Notes under the pieces: model-generated
Told to the model about the DNA's origin: nothing
What the model saw: the letters and a program-made list of their open reading frames with translations, nothing else
The model's database searches: none
From: Psilocybe azurescens
Taxonomy: Eukaryota; Basidiomycota; Agaricomycetes; Agaricales; Agrocybaceae
Assembly: GCA_023853785.1 (NCBI GenBank)
Contig: JAJIRX010000555.1
Location: forward strand, 742,081 to 806,080
Length of the DNA: 64,000 nt
Direction of reading: 5' to 3'
Shown here: piece by piece, positions 24,027 to 35,840 of the stretch
Numbering within the stretch: the stretch's first letter is position 1
How the letters are laid out: the number at the start of each line of letters is the position of its first letter
Position numbers and translations under genes: made by a program

Positions 24027-25998
24027 TTAGCTCGTATCCCATCCGTCGTCACGTTGTTCAGTTTCATCTTCAGACAACCACCGAAAGACTTCTTTGAGAC
24101 CGGACCCTCCCCTCATGAGAGCTTGGCCATGTCTTCCCTCTGGATCGTACCAAAGGTTATTACCAGCGCCGTGGGAGGTGAGATACCTCTTGACACGCTG
24201 GAAGAGTTGTCAAACGAAATGAACAATTGATGGTGGAAAAATGTACCTCTGAATGAATGATATCGTCCTTGCCTCCCAAAAGAAACATTGTTTTATGAGA
24301 ATCAGTGGCATTCGGTATCTCTTCAAACCACAACGAATTCGACGTCCAGCAAAAATGGCGCTGGAGGAGGTTGACGACACCGATTTCAGTCCCAACAAAA
24401 TATCGCATAAGTAGTTCCATGCCCTAGTGGAAGATGTGACTGGGACTGTCAATGAAAAAAAAAGAGATACATACAGTCATGCAAGGGCGATAAAAAAATT
24501 GTAACAAACGTCTAAGTAATTCAATCTGGATCAAACATGGGAGACGAAGAAAAGATAAGAACACGTACCACCCTCCCATGAGCAGAATGTGACTGGATCA
24601 ACAAAGCAAGATCGAGCGACTATGTCAGAATATCCTTTCAACACCCAAGCATGTGCATAGGAACCACTGGAAGAAAGGTGTTAGGAAAAGCTGGATTGAG
24701 ATTGAAACTCGACGTACTTCGAGTGACTGATTAGAGTCACGCCTCGTTGAAATTGAGGAACGTACACATTCGAGGAAGTTCTTCCTTTTTCGTCTTCGAA
24801 CTTCTCATTAACGTTTGCATCAAGTGTAACCCAGCCCAAAGTCTGCAACAAGCTTGCCAGACGGTCTGCCATTTGGTGCCGGCTTGGTGGGAGGAGAAAG
24901 TCGGAGTGAAAGAAGGATTGGCTGATCTGAGGCTGAAGAGGGATGAGAATTGGGCGGTCGGGAATTTTTTCTACAAGTTGCGCAAAGAAATCATGATATT
25001 GTAAGAGTCCCAGGCCAAGTCCATGAACAAATACGACAGGGCGTGGAGAAGACTTTGGATCCCAATTAGCAGGCGTTCGTAATAGGTACCTGCAAAAACG
25101 AGTTATATTGATGCCCAGAATATTTGTAAAAAAAAAAAAAAGCTCACTCGAGACCGTTGGAATGACCACGAGAAAAGTCCCAAGACCGTTTATAAATTGT
25201 TCTTAAAGTCCAGTTTACAGAATTAACAATTAAATAAAAAGTTAAAGGTCTCCATAAGATATTAATTTTGTCGATGGTTAGACGCATCGGTGTGATAGCG
25301 GAGTCCGAGCCGTCTTCAAATTTGCATCCGGATCGTTTTTGTAGAAGTTCTACGGCCTCGTCGATAGCTTTTCGTTGGATAGCCGGAAGACGTTCCCTAG
25401 GGGGGAGATCCGAGTTATACATTGCCCAAAAAAAGCCATTTATGTATGTCTAAGAGTTTGATGGAAGACCAGGGAACTTTGCAAAACCAGGTTCTAAGAC
25501 AGTGACGAAAGTCGATGGCCCGGGGGTCGTGTCTTTCCAACTGAGTGATTGTTTCTGCAGGACTACCAGGTCGTTTTATCAACAGAGTCTCAATGTCGCC
25601 ACCGTCTTCGGGAAGGCCCGCCAAACCAGCTTTCAACAAGCGAATATAGGCGACTTGGATCTCGTCAGGGTCACCCGGTCCATAAGGAGAAGGACCGGAT
25701 ACGCAACGCGCAAGGTGGTAGTGGTAAAGACTGAAAATTGCCTATAAGAAATGTATGAGAATAAAAATAAGTATGAGAGAGGGAAGAGATGACTTACTTC
25801 ACAAGATGAAACAACGAGAAAAACATGTCTAGTAAAGCCGTACGAGAGCCATCTGTGGTCGTAGAACGAGTAGACGGTGTAGAGCCAAGCAAGAGGGATT
25901 GCAGACCAGAGAGGAACGACAGTAGCGAGAAGAACGAGATAGAACGACCAATCCCTGGACCTTGGAGGGGGAGGGTGCTCTGAGATGTCGTGAATCAT
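24027..25998 (-). CDS. Membrane-anchored alpha/beta hydrolase (frame broken twice)
   Basis: Serine hydrolase of the alpha/beta fold with an N-terminal membrane region (WSFYLVLLATVVPLW and following). Exons 25998-25798, 25741-25148, 25089-24718, 24666-24569, 24511-24475, 24423-24247 and 24197-24027. Oxyanion motif VVFVHGLGLG, nucleophile elbow LISHSNGSYAHAW (Ser in SHSNG, split by an intron), acid in LLGGKDDIIHSE and His in GRHGQAL make a complete triad, so a lipase- or esterase-like activity is expected. Two one-base breaks disrupt the frame: A7 at 25428-25434 (one too many, between KWLF and WAMYNSD) and A7 at 24492-24498 (between VCYNF and YRPC). Both are homopolymers, so I read the gene as intact in the organism. 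Confidence 0.85.
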
Positions 25999-26174
25999 GA
26001 GAGTTCGTTAGAGGAGACGCGTAAATAACTGTCTAAGCGTGAATATCGCGTGAAATAAATTCCACCACGTGGTTTATGTGACAAGTCGGCCGGGCGCGCT
26101 CAACGCTTTCCACCCGTCATCCTTCGGAAGTCATATTTTTTTCTTCATCACCATTATCAAAGCCAGCGTCTGTG

Positions 26175-27790
26175 ATGTTGCGCAACGCCCTCGCCAACGT
26201 TTCCCGTCCTCTTGTCGCCCAGGCGGTACGTCTCTTTTCTCTTTCCTCCTTATCTTATTGTCAAAATTTGCTCTTTTCCGTTGCAGAGGAATGCCACCAC
26301 CCTTTCGGCTGGTTTCCCAAAAATTATCGATCGAGTATATTATCTCTCTGTCTTCATCCATGCGTCCATTGACATCTTTCTTCCAAGCCTTCCACCAAAT
26401 ATGGAGGAGTATACACCGTTCGTCGTTTCCTTATCGTTGTCGTCACCGCTTCCTCTTATCCTCCCGAAAGGTTACGTTAATTCCCGGTGACGGTATCGGC
26501 GCAGAAATCACAGACTCGGTCAAGGAGATCTTTGAATATGTCAATGCTCCCATTGAATGGGACCAGTATGACGTTTCTGGAATGTCTTCCTCGGGCGAGG
26601 CTCTTTTCAAGCAAGCCATGGACAGCTTGAAGCGTAACCGTGTCGGCCTCAAGGGTACTGTACTCTTCCCCTGTTTCTTGTCCGTTACATTTATTTATGC
26701 CGGAAATTAAAGGTATCCTTTTCACCCCCATTTCCCAGTCTGGACACATCTCGTGGAATGTCGCTATGCGTCAACAACTTGATATCTACGCTTCGGTTGT
26801 CCTGTGCAAGTCTCTTCCTGGATTCCCCACTAGGCACAACAATGTTGACTTTGCCATCATTCGTGAGAACACCGAGGGTGAATACTCTGGCCTGGAACAC
26901 CAAAGTTATCCTGGTGTTGTTGAGAACTTAAAGGTTTTCCACCAGAGCCAAAGCAGAGCGTATCTCGCGCTTCGCCTTCGACTTCGCACTTAAGAACAAC
27001 CGCAAGGTATATTCCAATACTTCACTTCTTTGTCTTTTTATTCATTTTTTTTTTACAGAAAGTTACATGTGTGCACAAAGCCAACATCATGAAACTTGGT
27101 GACGGTTTGTTCCTCAACACCTTCCGTCGCGTCGCAGAAGAGTACAAGTCCTCTGGCATCGAATTTAACGACATGATTGTTGACAACACGTATGAGTTTT
27201 TGCCATCCTCGCTTTTCGCTTTCTCATGATAAACCTTAGTTCAATGCAACTTGTTGCCCGCCCCGGTCAATTTGACGTCATGGTCATGCCCAATTTGTAC
27301 GGTGCTATCGTTTCCAACATCGGTGCCGCACTTGTTGGAGGACCGGGTATTGTTCCAGGTTGCAACGTTGGTCGTGTTCGTGATGCTTTCGTTTTATGGC
27401 AAGTACTCGTTCTGACAATTATATAGGAATACGCCCTCTTCGAGCCTGGTTGCCGTCACGTCGCATCTGACATCATGGGTACCAACCGTGCCAACCCCAC
27501 TGCCATGGTCCTCAGCGCAACTATGATGCTGCGTCATCTTGGGTGAGACTTATTCGGTAACTCAGTAACAAGCCTGATCTGACCATGCTTTCTTCAGCCT
27601 TGACAACTTGGCCAACAGCATTGCCAGTGCTACCTTCGGTGTCATTAACGAGGGCAAGGTCCGAACTGCTGATATGGGTGGTATGTTGTGTTTCTACTTC
27701 TGCGGTACACTGTTTTATACACATTAATAACTTCCTATAGGCTCGGCATCAACCTCTGACTTCACAGCTGCTATCATCAAGAAGCTATAA
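26175..27790 (+). CDS. IDH1: Isocitrate dehydrogenase [NAD], subunit 1, mitochondrial
   Basis: Regulatory-type subunit of the octameric NAD-isocitrate dehydrogenase of the TCA cycle. Ten exons: 26175-26225, 26287-26334, 26388-26417, 26471-26654, 26713-27006, 27059-27189, 27240-27375, 27427-27542, 27598-27680, 27741-27790. Mitochondrial leader [17 protein letters not shown], then [65 protein letters not shown] and [16 protein letters not shown]. The [11 protein letters not shown] context matches IDH1 rather than IDH2. One break: T4 at 26935-26938 is one base too long, so the frame exits just before the [11 protein letters not shown] helix; removing a base restores it to the exon end. Confidence 0.92.
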
Positions 27791-28031
27791 GTCGCAGCGA
27801 GCACACTTACCAGCTAACCATCTAGATTTAGGAGGACCCTTGGATTATTGGACTGGCTATATTACTGTTATTCCTTCGCCCATCTTTTTTAGAATGGTCG
27901 CTATTTAGATAGGTGCAAAAGTATTCCCTTTCAATGGCAGGACAATATTTTCATCTTCATAAATCCTGATATTTATGGATCTTGCCATAGGCAAAAGGCA
28001 ATCAAGGTTCATTGTATCCTCCATCATACAT

Positions 28032-29571
28032 CTAGTTCTCCCTTGGTAGTATTGGAAAATCAAGATTGACATGGTCAAATGTTGTGTCCTGATCCAACGA
28101 TGCTTCATATTCCTCCCATGTGAGGCGCTTGACTTTCTTGTGCACAGGCAGCTCTGTGGTTTGCGACAACTCGTTATTGACTGTCGGTTTTTCCGTCTGT
28201 TGTACACTCTCCTGGGAGTGACTCGCTCCTTTTTGCGTAGACCAAGAATTTTTTTACATTGGACCTCTGATCGTTTGCCCCATTCATTAACCTCTGGACG
28301 AAATTCGGCATACAAAGACCACGCCCTTCCATTCAGTTCTTCGGACGCATAGCTATCTGCCAGCAACTTCATGGCTCCTATTATAAATGGAGTGGTCTGT
28401 CGAAATGAACGAGAAATGTATGAGAACGCAGTCCCCGGAAAAACGGGGCTTCCGTTGGATAGGGCGCGCCATTGGCCAGCTTGAGTCCGGTATAATGGTC
28501 TGCAAAACTGTTACGACATCAGAAAGAAGTAGGACAGCCGCAAGGCTCACATTCTATATGACATTTTAGTTTAAGGTAAACAGTGAGGGGAAGATATACA
28601 TACCGTCGCCCCATGAGGTCTACATAAGGTTGGGAGCCATCTTTCACCGCTTCTTTTCCTCGATCGTTGTCTTTATCATAAATTCCCAAAGAAACACCTT
28701 TGGCTACGGCATTCATTTCGGTATAAACTGACGCTGTACAGCAGTTTCAATGATACATTCGTCAATGGAGTATTTGAATGCTCACCAATACTCAGAGCTT
28801 CTTCTCTTGAGAAATGCAGACGCTCAGCAACGACCATTGCCCATGACATCATCACCGGTGCTCTATTGATGATGGCAAACTTGCCCTGCAAGTTCTGTTA
28901 CAGTATGAAGCCAAACTGCTTTCAACGAGGCCGAGCATCCAACAGGCGCACCTCTTCGTCCAAAACTTCATCAAAGTATAGGCCACCAATGGTTTCTGTC
29001 TCGTCGTCAGGCCCGTCAGGCAAAAATTCGTTTGCATCGTCAGGTTTCTTCCTCTTTCGTTTGGTGGGTGTTGTCTATAAGCATGAATAAGCCGTCATGG
29101 GGATAATTATTTAATACAACACCTCATTCTGAAAAAGATAGAGGTTATGTATTATAAGTTCACGGCATACCACAAGAGCAACTGCGCTTGTTTTGCAAGA
29201 AGATGGCGATTGACTAGCAATATAATGATTCCCAGAAGCTGGTGTAGACGGTGACAACTGAATCTTTGGCAGAGACTTGTTTGCAGTAGAATAGCCTGCC
29301 TTACGCAGGGCACTCATCACGAGCTTGCGATCTTCTTGGCTATCCAGACCTACAGCTTTCAGCTTAGAGTCATTCAGTTGGGAGAGCGTCGAGCGAGTGT
29401 TGTATTCCTTGTAACTTGGGATAACTTGTGAGTTTATGGCGAACTATATCACACGCGAACGAACACTTTGCTAGCAATGGCCATAGCTTTCGGAATCGGT
29501 GCATTATTAGATGTCAAGAGTTTTAGGAATGCTGGGAGAGGTATTTTGGTGTCGATCTGGTTTGAGTCCAT
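28032..29571 (-). CDS. Conserved fungal protein of unknown function
   Basis: Not recognised by name. Exons 29571-29465, 29414-29171, 29074-28952, 28894-28786, 28733-28604 and 28499-28032 splice in frame. The N-terminal part looks like a small helical bundle (KVYKEYNT, LKAVGLDSQEDRKLVMSALR), followed by a Ser/Lys-rich linker with a possible nuclear-localisation patch (TKRKRKK). Then comes a well-structured region with RAPVMMSWAMVVAERLHFSR, GVSLGIYDKDNDRGKEAV and VFPGTAFSYISRSFR. A7 at 28249-28255 is one base short: with it as read the tail goes to 27905. With one more base it stays open to 28032 and reads as an acidic, Gln-rich tail ending LDFPILPREN. Divergent from the DUF262 gene, 151 bp between start codons. 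Confidence 0.75.
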
Positions 29572-29722
29572 GGCTTTGGCTAGGTAACAACAGAGACCCT
29601 AACTTATCCAAAATGCCTGATTAAGCGGCAGTCCATAAATAGAAATGCAAGCTACTTGCCACAAACCGAACCTTCACTTTAATTTAACACTCCGCATTTT
29701 TCCTCTCAAAGTCTCTGGGACG

Positions 29723-31501
29723 ATGGATCAGAGCTTTCAAACAGACATGGATGTCGATACAAATGACCCAAAGGCTGAACAAGAAATCGATGAACTCGAG
29801 GAAGACGATTTTGTATCCGACAATGAGTCGGACGATATTGAAGGAGGAATCCACGATGTTGCATTGCCATCGCCCGCGGTACAGATGCTCACAACCAGGA
29901 AACTGCATCGTGAGTTCTCTCATACTCTTGTACCTTCACTTTGGTTGGACTTGGACTTACACATGCCTTACAGATATGATTCATGAGGGCGAAGTCGATA
30001 TTAGTCCGCCGTATCAGAGAGGTTCGTCTCTGACTTTTTTGGAAATTCTTGCTGAATACAGCTTCAGGTGACGTGTGGACCGACACGAAGCGAGTAGGCC
30101 TGATTGACTCTATATTTCGCAATTTTTTATTCCACCGGTCATCTTTGCTGTAACGACGGACGAGGATGGAGTTATAGTTCGTACATGTGTTGATGGTAAA
30201 CAGGTGTGCTGCTTCCCCTTCGTAGCTTGCTGCTTTGCTTACGACTATGCATTCAAAAGCGTCTGACTTCGATTCAAAAGTTCTACGATGGACAAGTGAG
30301 TTATCTGCAATATTAAACCCTATGCTTGGATATTGACTTGCATAACTACATAAGATACCACGTACCTTGATCTTGATTCTCTTTCACATTGCAGTCTAGC
30401 TGATTCGAAATAGACAAGGACAGCAGGAATGGAAAGAAATACTGGTACACGACTTCAGCAAACGCTGGGAAAACAGAACTTCCCAAACAATTCAAACAGG
30501 TTTTTCAGGAGAAAGAGATTACAGTTGGTAAGCAAAATGACTAGTTCTAACAACTCAGAAAGATTCTATAGTTCTTATATATGTCTGTCAAGTCGAGTTC
30601 CACGGCATCGCTCCAGGCACGGAACGAGAGCTGTTCCAAAGAGTTCAGTTGGGCATGCCATTGACTGCAGCAGGTGAGTTGGACCGTGTATTTACATACT
30701 TTTGATCTCATCCCTGGTATCCAGAAAAAGTTCAGGCAGTGGCTTCACCATGGGCCGAGTAAGCATAATAAGTGTATTTATCTTCGCACAACTATATTCA
30801 TCAAATGTTAGGTGGATAGGGCAGATGATAGCCAGACATATATCCAATGACGGTGGTCTAGGAGATGTGTTGGACTGGGATGTTACCCGAGGACGAAATT
30901 TCCAAAACGTTGCCCACATGATTTTCTGCTGTGACGGGTTGGCCGATGAGCCACTTCCTACGGCACAAAAGATAGAGAAGTGGATCAACCGCGCAGACCA
31001 TCCCTCTAAGCAGTTCCAAGAAGACATAGACAGGGTCCTTAGGTGCTTGTGGGTCATTGCGACATCTCCCAAACTCAATGAAGGATTCGTAAAAGTGCAC
31101 CAACGAATTGCGCCAGTAGAGTTTATCTTCATTGGTGAGTGGCGGGCATTCTGCGATGATCATGCGTTAACCGTACCATAGGCGTTATGTTGTATGTTCT
31201 GAGGAGAGAAGCTTACGAAACACAGGCCAAGGCTATCTATTCTCTCAGGCGAACAATCCGATTAGAGTTTAAAGATATCCGCAACAACTCTGACGTTGGC
31301 AGAGCGATGTGGAGACATATAAACGAACTACGTGAACGACCACATTCAAGCCTATCAGCGAGTCATTCAAATATGACGTCGTCCAAGGCTAAGCGAAAGA
31401 GGCCTAGTGGGAATGAAGACGACGACGACGAATTCCGACCCAAACCCATTAAGTCACTCGGAAAACCCGTCAAGACCCGTGCAAAGCATTCAAAGACATG
31501 A
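29723..31501 (+). CDS. DUF262 (GmrSD N-terminal) domain protein
   Basis: Carries the DUF262 fold (ParB/sulfiredoxin-like), known from the N-terminal part of bacterial GmrSD modification-dependent restriction enzymes; the role of fungal members is unknown. Exons 29723-29909, 29974-30021, 30068-30203, 30260-30295, 30355-30361, 30414-30527, 30593-30673, 30725-30758, 30812-31134, 31182-31501. After an acidic leader come VDISPPYQRGDVW, RVGLIDSIFRNFFIPPV, the signature VDGKQRLTSIQKFYDGQ, GKKYWYTTSANAGKTELPK, and ERELFQRVQLGMPLTAAEK. The DGKQR motif equals the DGQQR of the bacterial family. The C-terminus is Lys/Arg-rich (KAKRKRPSG), a likely nuclear signal. A 7 nt exon (ATACCAC) is needed. T6 at 30123-30128 is one base short. 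Confidence 0.88.
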
Positions 31502-31590
31502 TTTTCTTATTTGATCTCAGGAATCACTAGCCCTGTCAATATATAGATATGTAGTACATTGGAGTTGGGAACGTAGAGGCCAGCTTGAAT

Positions 31591-33000
31591 TTAGCCATTA
31601 TATTGCGCACGAGCCGTGTAACGTATTCCTTCAGGACTTGTCACTGTTCTGCAGTATTTAAGCAAGAGTTTATCTCGTTCTTTAGAATTGACCGCAATGT
31701 CTGATAAAAATGGCGAGATCTCCTCGCCTCTCCATATTGAGCGAGTGAGAAATAGATCAGCGAATCTTGCAGCAGGATCGACTGGAAGTTCGGTGGCCGG
31801 AAAATACTTCAGTACTGCCGAACCGCTGCCTAGTACATCCGTTGATTCAATGTAATTTGCCTGTGTTAAGATTTAGTCATCATGAGGTTTATGACAAAGT
31901 GTAGATGCTGACTTCGAGTAGTTTGAGGGAAATGGAAGACTCAAACGTATCACCAACATGAGATTTCCATTGAACAAGTAGATCATCCCTTTCGATGGGG
32001 TCGTGCTGTGATGAATAACATGAAATCTACACACTCGTGAATCATAGCAAGACCGTCTTACTCTGTGCTTTCTTAAGATCCCCAGTCCCAGTTCCTTGAC
32101 GACCCCTTCTACGTCCATCTTCCATCTTCCGTCCTTGATTTCACCGAACCACGACATGACCTGTGTAGAAACTGCTCTCGAGACTTCATGATCATCCGCC
32201 AGAGCAGAAGAAAGATCTTCAACAGAAACAGACGCGTGCTTCATGGATAGAGAAACAAGGATATTGAGAATCAATTCTAGTAGATGGTTCAGGAATGTTG
32301 GCGAAATTGGTCGTAGTTCATCTATCGTGTAGCAATATAAGTCAAGCCGCCTCTCAATTGGCGACGGTGAAACGCGCATATACTCACTGTTGATGATCAG
32401 CACCCGGAGGTTTTTCAAGCCCTTGTCAATTTCGGCGTCGCTGGCTTGTATCTCTTGTTTTGCTTCTTGATAAGTGAAGTGATCCTAACATGGATAAACT
32501 CCTTTATTGAAATGATACCTCTCAAGGTTGCATAAAACTTACCATGCTATCGTCCGCGTCGTCTTCCTGCCCTTCATCGTACTGTCTGTTTTTATCAAAG
32601 CAGAGAGCTTATGAAGTTTCGGAACAACAGGCGCCAGCTCGATAATTTCGTTCAACTGGTCCCGAATGATCACTGCATCCTCAACAAAGTGGGATGCACA
32701 CTCGTCCGGGACAGGTGTCACAACGAGCACAGTATTCGACAGACCAACGGAGCGCATTCCATAGGTTTTGTCCGCGCTGCACAGTACAGCATCTTCGTTA
32801 GGCTGTCCTTTAATAGTAAGCCTGGAAAATGGAATCAGCGTCTGAACTCGGCTGGGTTTTCAAAGTCAAAACCTTGGATCTTCGTCGTTGACTGTAGCTT
32901 TTTCAATTAGATCCGTAAGGTCTGGGGTAAGTTCTATGATTTTGTACGATCCTGCTTCATTGGAGGCGGAGAAAGAGAAGCAGAGATCATATTCCAGCAT
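31591..33000 (-). CDS. DCC1: Sister chromatid cohesion protein DCC1
   Basis: Subunit of the alternative clamp loader Ctf18-RFC (with CTF8), acting in PCNA loading and cohesion establishment. Exons 33000-32873, 32821-32543, 32484-32388, 32321-32062, 32005-31913 and 31860-31591. Recognisable blocks: SYKIIELTPDLTDLIE, GQPNEDAVLCSADKTYGMRS, GLSNTVLVVTP, LRPISPTFLNHLLELILN, GRWKMDVEGVVKELGLGILR and the C-terminal SPFLSDIAVNSKERDKLLLK, the winged-helix end of DCC1. ATG 33000 (MLEYDLCFSFSAS) is the only in-frame start. T5 at 32589-32593 is one base short, breaking the frame between KLSALI and QYDEGQEDD. Overlaps nothing; convergent with the DUF262 gene (90 bp). Confidence 0.88.
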
Positions 33001-33302
33001 ACCTCAGATATGTTGGATCAAGTCGTTCATGATCAAGACGCATATTACTAATAAACGCGTCTAATACGCACTAAGCGAGATACGTTGTCTGGCTCCTTTG
33101 AGCTTGGCAGGATGTTCAGACACATAACATCTTATATGTAACAAATCATTCCTTTGTATTGTGTACAAGGAGGGGGCTTCTCCGATTATAAGTATACGAT
33201 AAAACATGCTGCCATTCACTTCATCTCCAAATTTCCATTGTCCCTTTTTCCCTTTTCAGCTCACGAGGTATAAGAGCAAAGACATGCTAATCGGAAGGCA
33301 AC

Positions 33303-34599
33303 TCAAACGTCGAGAATAGTTGTCTCGACGACGATGGCCGTCACTCGGTAGGGATCTAGAAGAGGACATGTTAGGCTAATGAATGGGGAATGTTGGAAAA
33401 GATGACACATACCGATGTTGGAAGCAGGTCGTCTGTCCTCGAGGTATCCGTAGCCTTGGGCAGCAACGTGTCTGGGGACACGAATTGAGGCACCACGGTT
33501 GGCAACACCAGAGCTGAAGGCGGTGATGTGGCCAGTTTCGTGGCGACCTGTCAGGCGGAGATCATTGTCTTCTCCGTAAACGGCGATGTGTTCGTCATGT
33601 CTCTTGCTGAGCTTCTCAATAGCGGCATCGATGGCCTTGATGCCTCCGGGTTCTCGCATAGCCTTTGTACTGTAGTTGGTGTGGCAGCCAGCACCGTTCC
33701 AGTCACCTGCAAGGGGTTTGGGGTGGAATGAAACCTTGACACCCCATTGCTCGGCGATGCGGACAAGGAGGTAACGAGCCATCCAAAGGTGGTCGCCCAT
33801 GGAGATGCCCTCACAAGGGCCCACCTGGAACTCCCACTGAGATGGCATGACCTCAGCGTTAATACCGCTGATGTTGATGCCAGCGTAGAGGCAAGCACGG
33901 TAGTGAGCCTCAATGAGATCACGAGCAAAGACCTTTCCAGTGCCTGCAAATTAGGCGAGATTAGATATAGATAGATGTCAATTGATTGATAGAGATCAGG
34001 GAAACATACCTGCTCCACAATAGTAGGGGCCTTGGGGGCCGGGGAAACCGCCCTTGGGCCATCCGTAGGGAGAACCATCGGCGTCGAAAAGAGTGTACTC
34101 CTGCTCGAGACCGAACCAGGGAACCTCATCCTTGGCCTGCTCCATGACCTTAGCGGCATGGTGACGGAAGTTGGTCCTGTTGGGGGTGCCGTCGTTGTTG
34201 TAAGTCTCAGCGAGGACGAGAATGTTGTCGCCACCACGGAAAGGATCCTTGAAGATGGCAGCTGGGCGGAGGTAGACGTCTGAATCGTGACCGGGTGCTT
34301 GGTTTGTGGAAGAACCATCAAAGTCCCAGATGCGAAGTTGACCTATATCGGTCACCTTCTTGCTGACAGTCTAGGAAGAGCGATGACGACGGTTAAATAA
34401 AGAAGTAAAGAAAGGGGAAATGTGCTTACAGTAGTCTTTGAACGGAGACCACCATCACCATCGATCCAGACATCTGGAGATGAGGTTAGAATGAGCGACA
34501 GGATCTATACGACCGCGACGTACATTCGGCCTGAACCTTGTCGCCCTGGGGAAGAGCGAGGTAGGGGGCAAGGAGGTCGTTGTGGTATAGATAGGCCAT
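33303..34599 (-). CDS. GLN1: Glutamine synthetase
   Basis: ATP-dependent condensation of glutamate and ammonium, cytosolic, decameric eukaryotic GSII type. Exons 34599-34524, 34473-34430, 34370-34010, 33943-33413 and 33355-33303 sum to 1,065 nt, 354 residues, the standard length, with no frame error. Beta-grasp motif [14 protein letters not shown], metal-binding [29 protein letters not shown], substrate loop [17 protein letters not shown]-binding [14 protein letters not shown] and [13 protein letters not shown] are all present. The two short first exons follow a common fungal pattern. Codon use is strongly biased to C- and G-ending codons compared with neighbours, suggesting high expression. 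Confidence 0.97.
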
Positions 34600-35015
34600 G
34601 GTTGTTGGAGAAAACAGAAAAAGCGCTTGAGAAGCAGTGGATTAAGCTTGAAGCACTTAAAGGCCGGAAAAGGCTGTTGATGGCTATTTGTTCGTTGGCG
34701 TGTGATTGGACGATAAGGTTAAGGGGAAACCCCAATTGCTTTAATTTATGCTGTGTACTGCTTAAAGTCCAAGTTCTTATCAGTCCAGCCTCTCAAGCCA
34801 GCCCCAGCCCGTTCTATACACCGTAAATCTGTCTACAACTACTCTCTCTTGTCGGCCGATTGTCACGAAATTTTACATATCCGGCCATTTCCTGCCGATC
34901 ATGCCGTCAAATACTGATCGTGGGCCAAGTTCTACATCATCGGACCTTTGGGCAATTGCAATGCAATGTTCGACACTCTCAGTCACATACATACACACTG
35001 ACAATTCAGAACGCT

Positions 35016-35840
35016 CTAACCGCTTCGTGATCCAATGCGTGCCATCGTGTCTTCCGAGTTCTCTTGTTCCTCCACACTGTCTGACTGTGTTACCTGCAAC
35101 AACACATCCAACCGTCAGAATGGACTCAGACTGCAGTCACACAATCACAGCTTACCACCCGTAGTACACTCTTCTTGGACGATTCCTGTAGTTCGCCAGC
35201 GATGATCAGTTCATCCAGGATCTGCCAATTGTGTCCGTCAACTTCTCGCTTGAGATAGCTCTGAGAATGAGACCCACCGCATATGCTTTCTGAAAGTTGA
35301 AAATACTGCCCACACCTCCTGTCAGCTGATTTACCGGTCCGTGGGTCACTTGGCACTCACAGGTCAAGTTCACAGACCTGCCGTGTCAAAGAGTCAGATA
35401 CGCTGCGTGTCTGAGAATGCCCCGTTACTTACATTCCCAAAGTACCGATCCAGTACTTCCACGTATCGGTGGATGATCTCCAGAGTCACCAATTCGTTGT
35501 CCGATGACCCAATCCCACAGACAAAAAGAGGGACGCATATCGTCGGTACACGACCTTGCTGTCTGTCCATTATATATTAGATCACACCTGGACCCAAGCA
35601 AGTGAATAGCAGCACACCCTTGTACTCAAGAAAGTTGCACATCCTCGTTCGTCGAGCAAGAACTAACTGGGTCACATCCTTCACAATCTTTGCCTTCACC
35701 TTTGGAGCCATGGTTGTGAACCATTTTGCAAGGCGCACTTTTCCTAATAGAGTTATAGAATGGGTTCAAAAGGCTGCTCTATTAGTGACATGCTTTCAAA
35801 ACCAACCTTGCCGAGATACGAGGAGGATGTAGTTGATCAT
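35016..35840 (-). CDS. APS1: AP-1 complex subunit sigma (clathrin adaptor small chain)
   Basis: Longin-fold small subunit of the AP-1 clathrin adaptor, which sorts cargo between trans-Golgi and endosomes. Seven exons: 35840-35807, 35743-35618, 35562-35433, 35377-35361 (17 nt), 35305-35278, 35221-35156, 35093-35016. The protein begins [20 protein letters not shown] and contains [68 protein letters not shown] and [14 protein letters not shown]. An acidic EEQEN tail follows. The start [14 protein letters not shown] and [12 protein letters not shown] favour AP-1 over AP-2. A5 at 35523-35527 is one base short (LFF to VCG). Because all exons are short the gene is easy to miss in an ORF scan. Confidence 0.9.
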
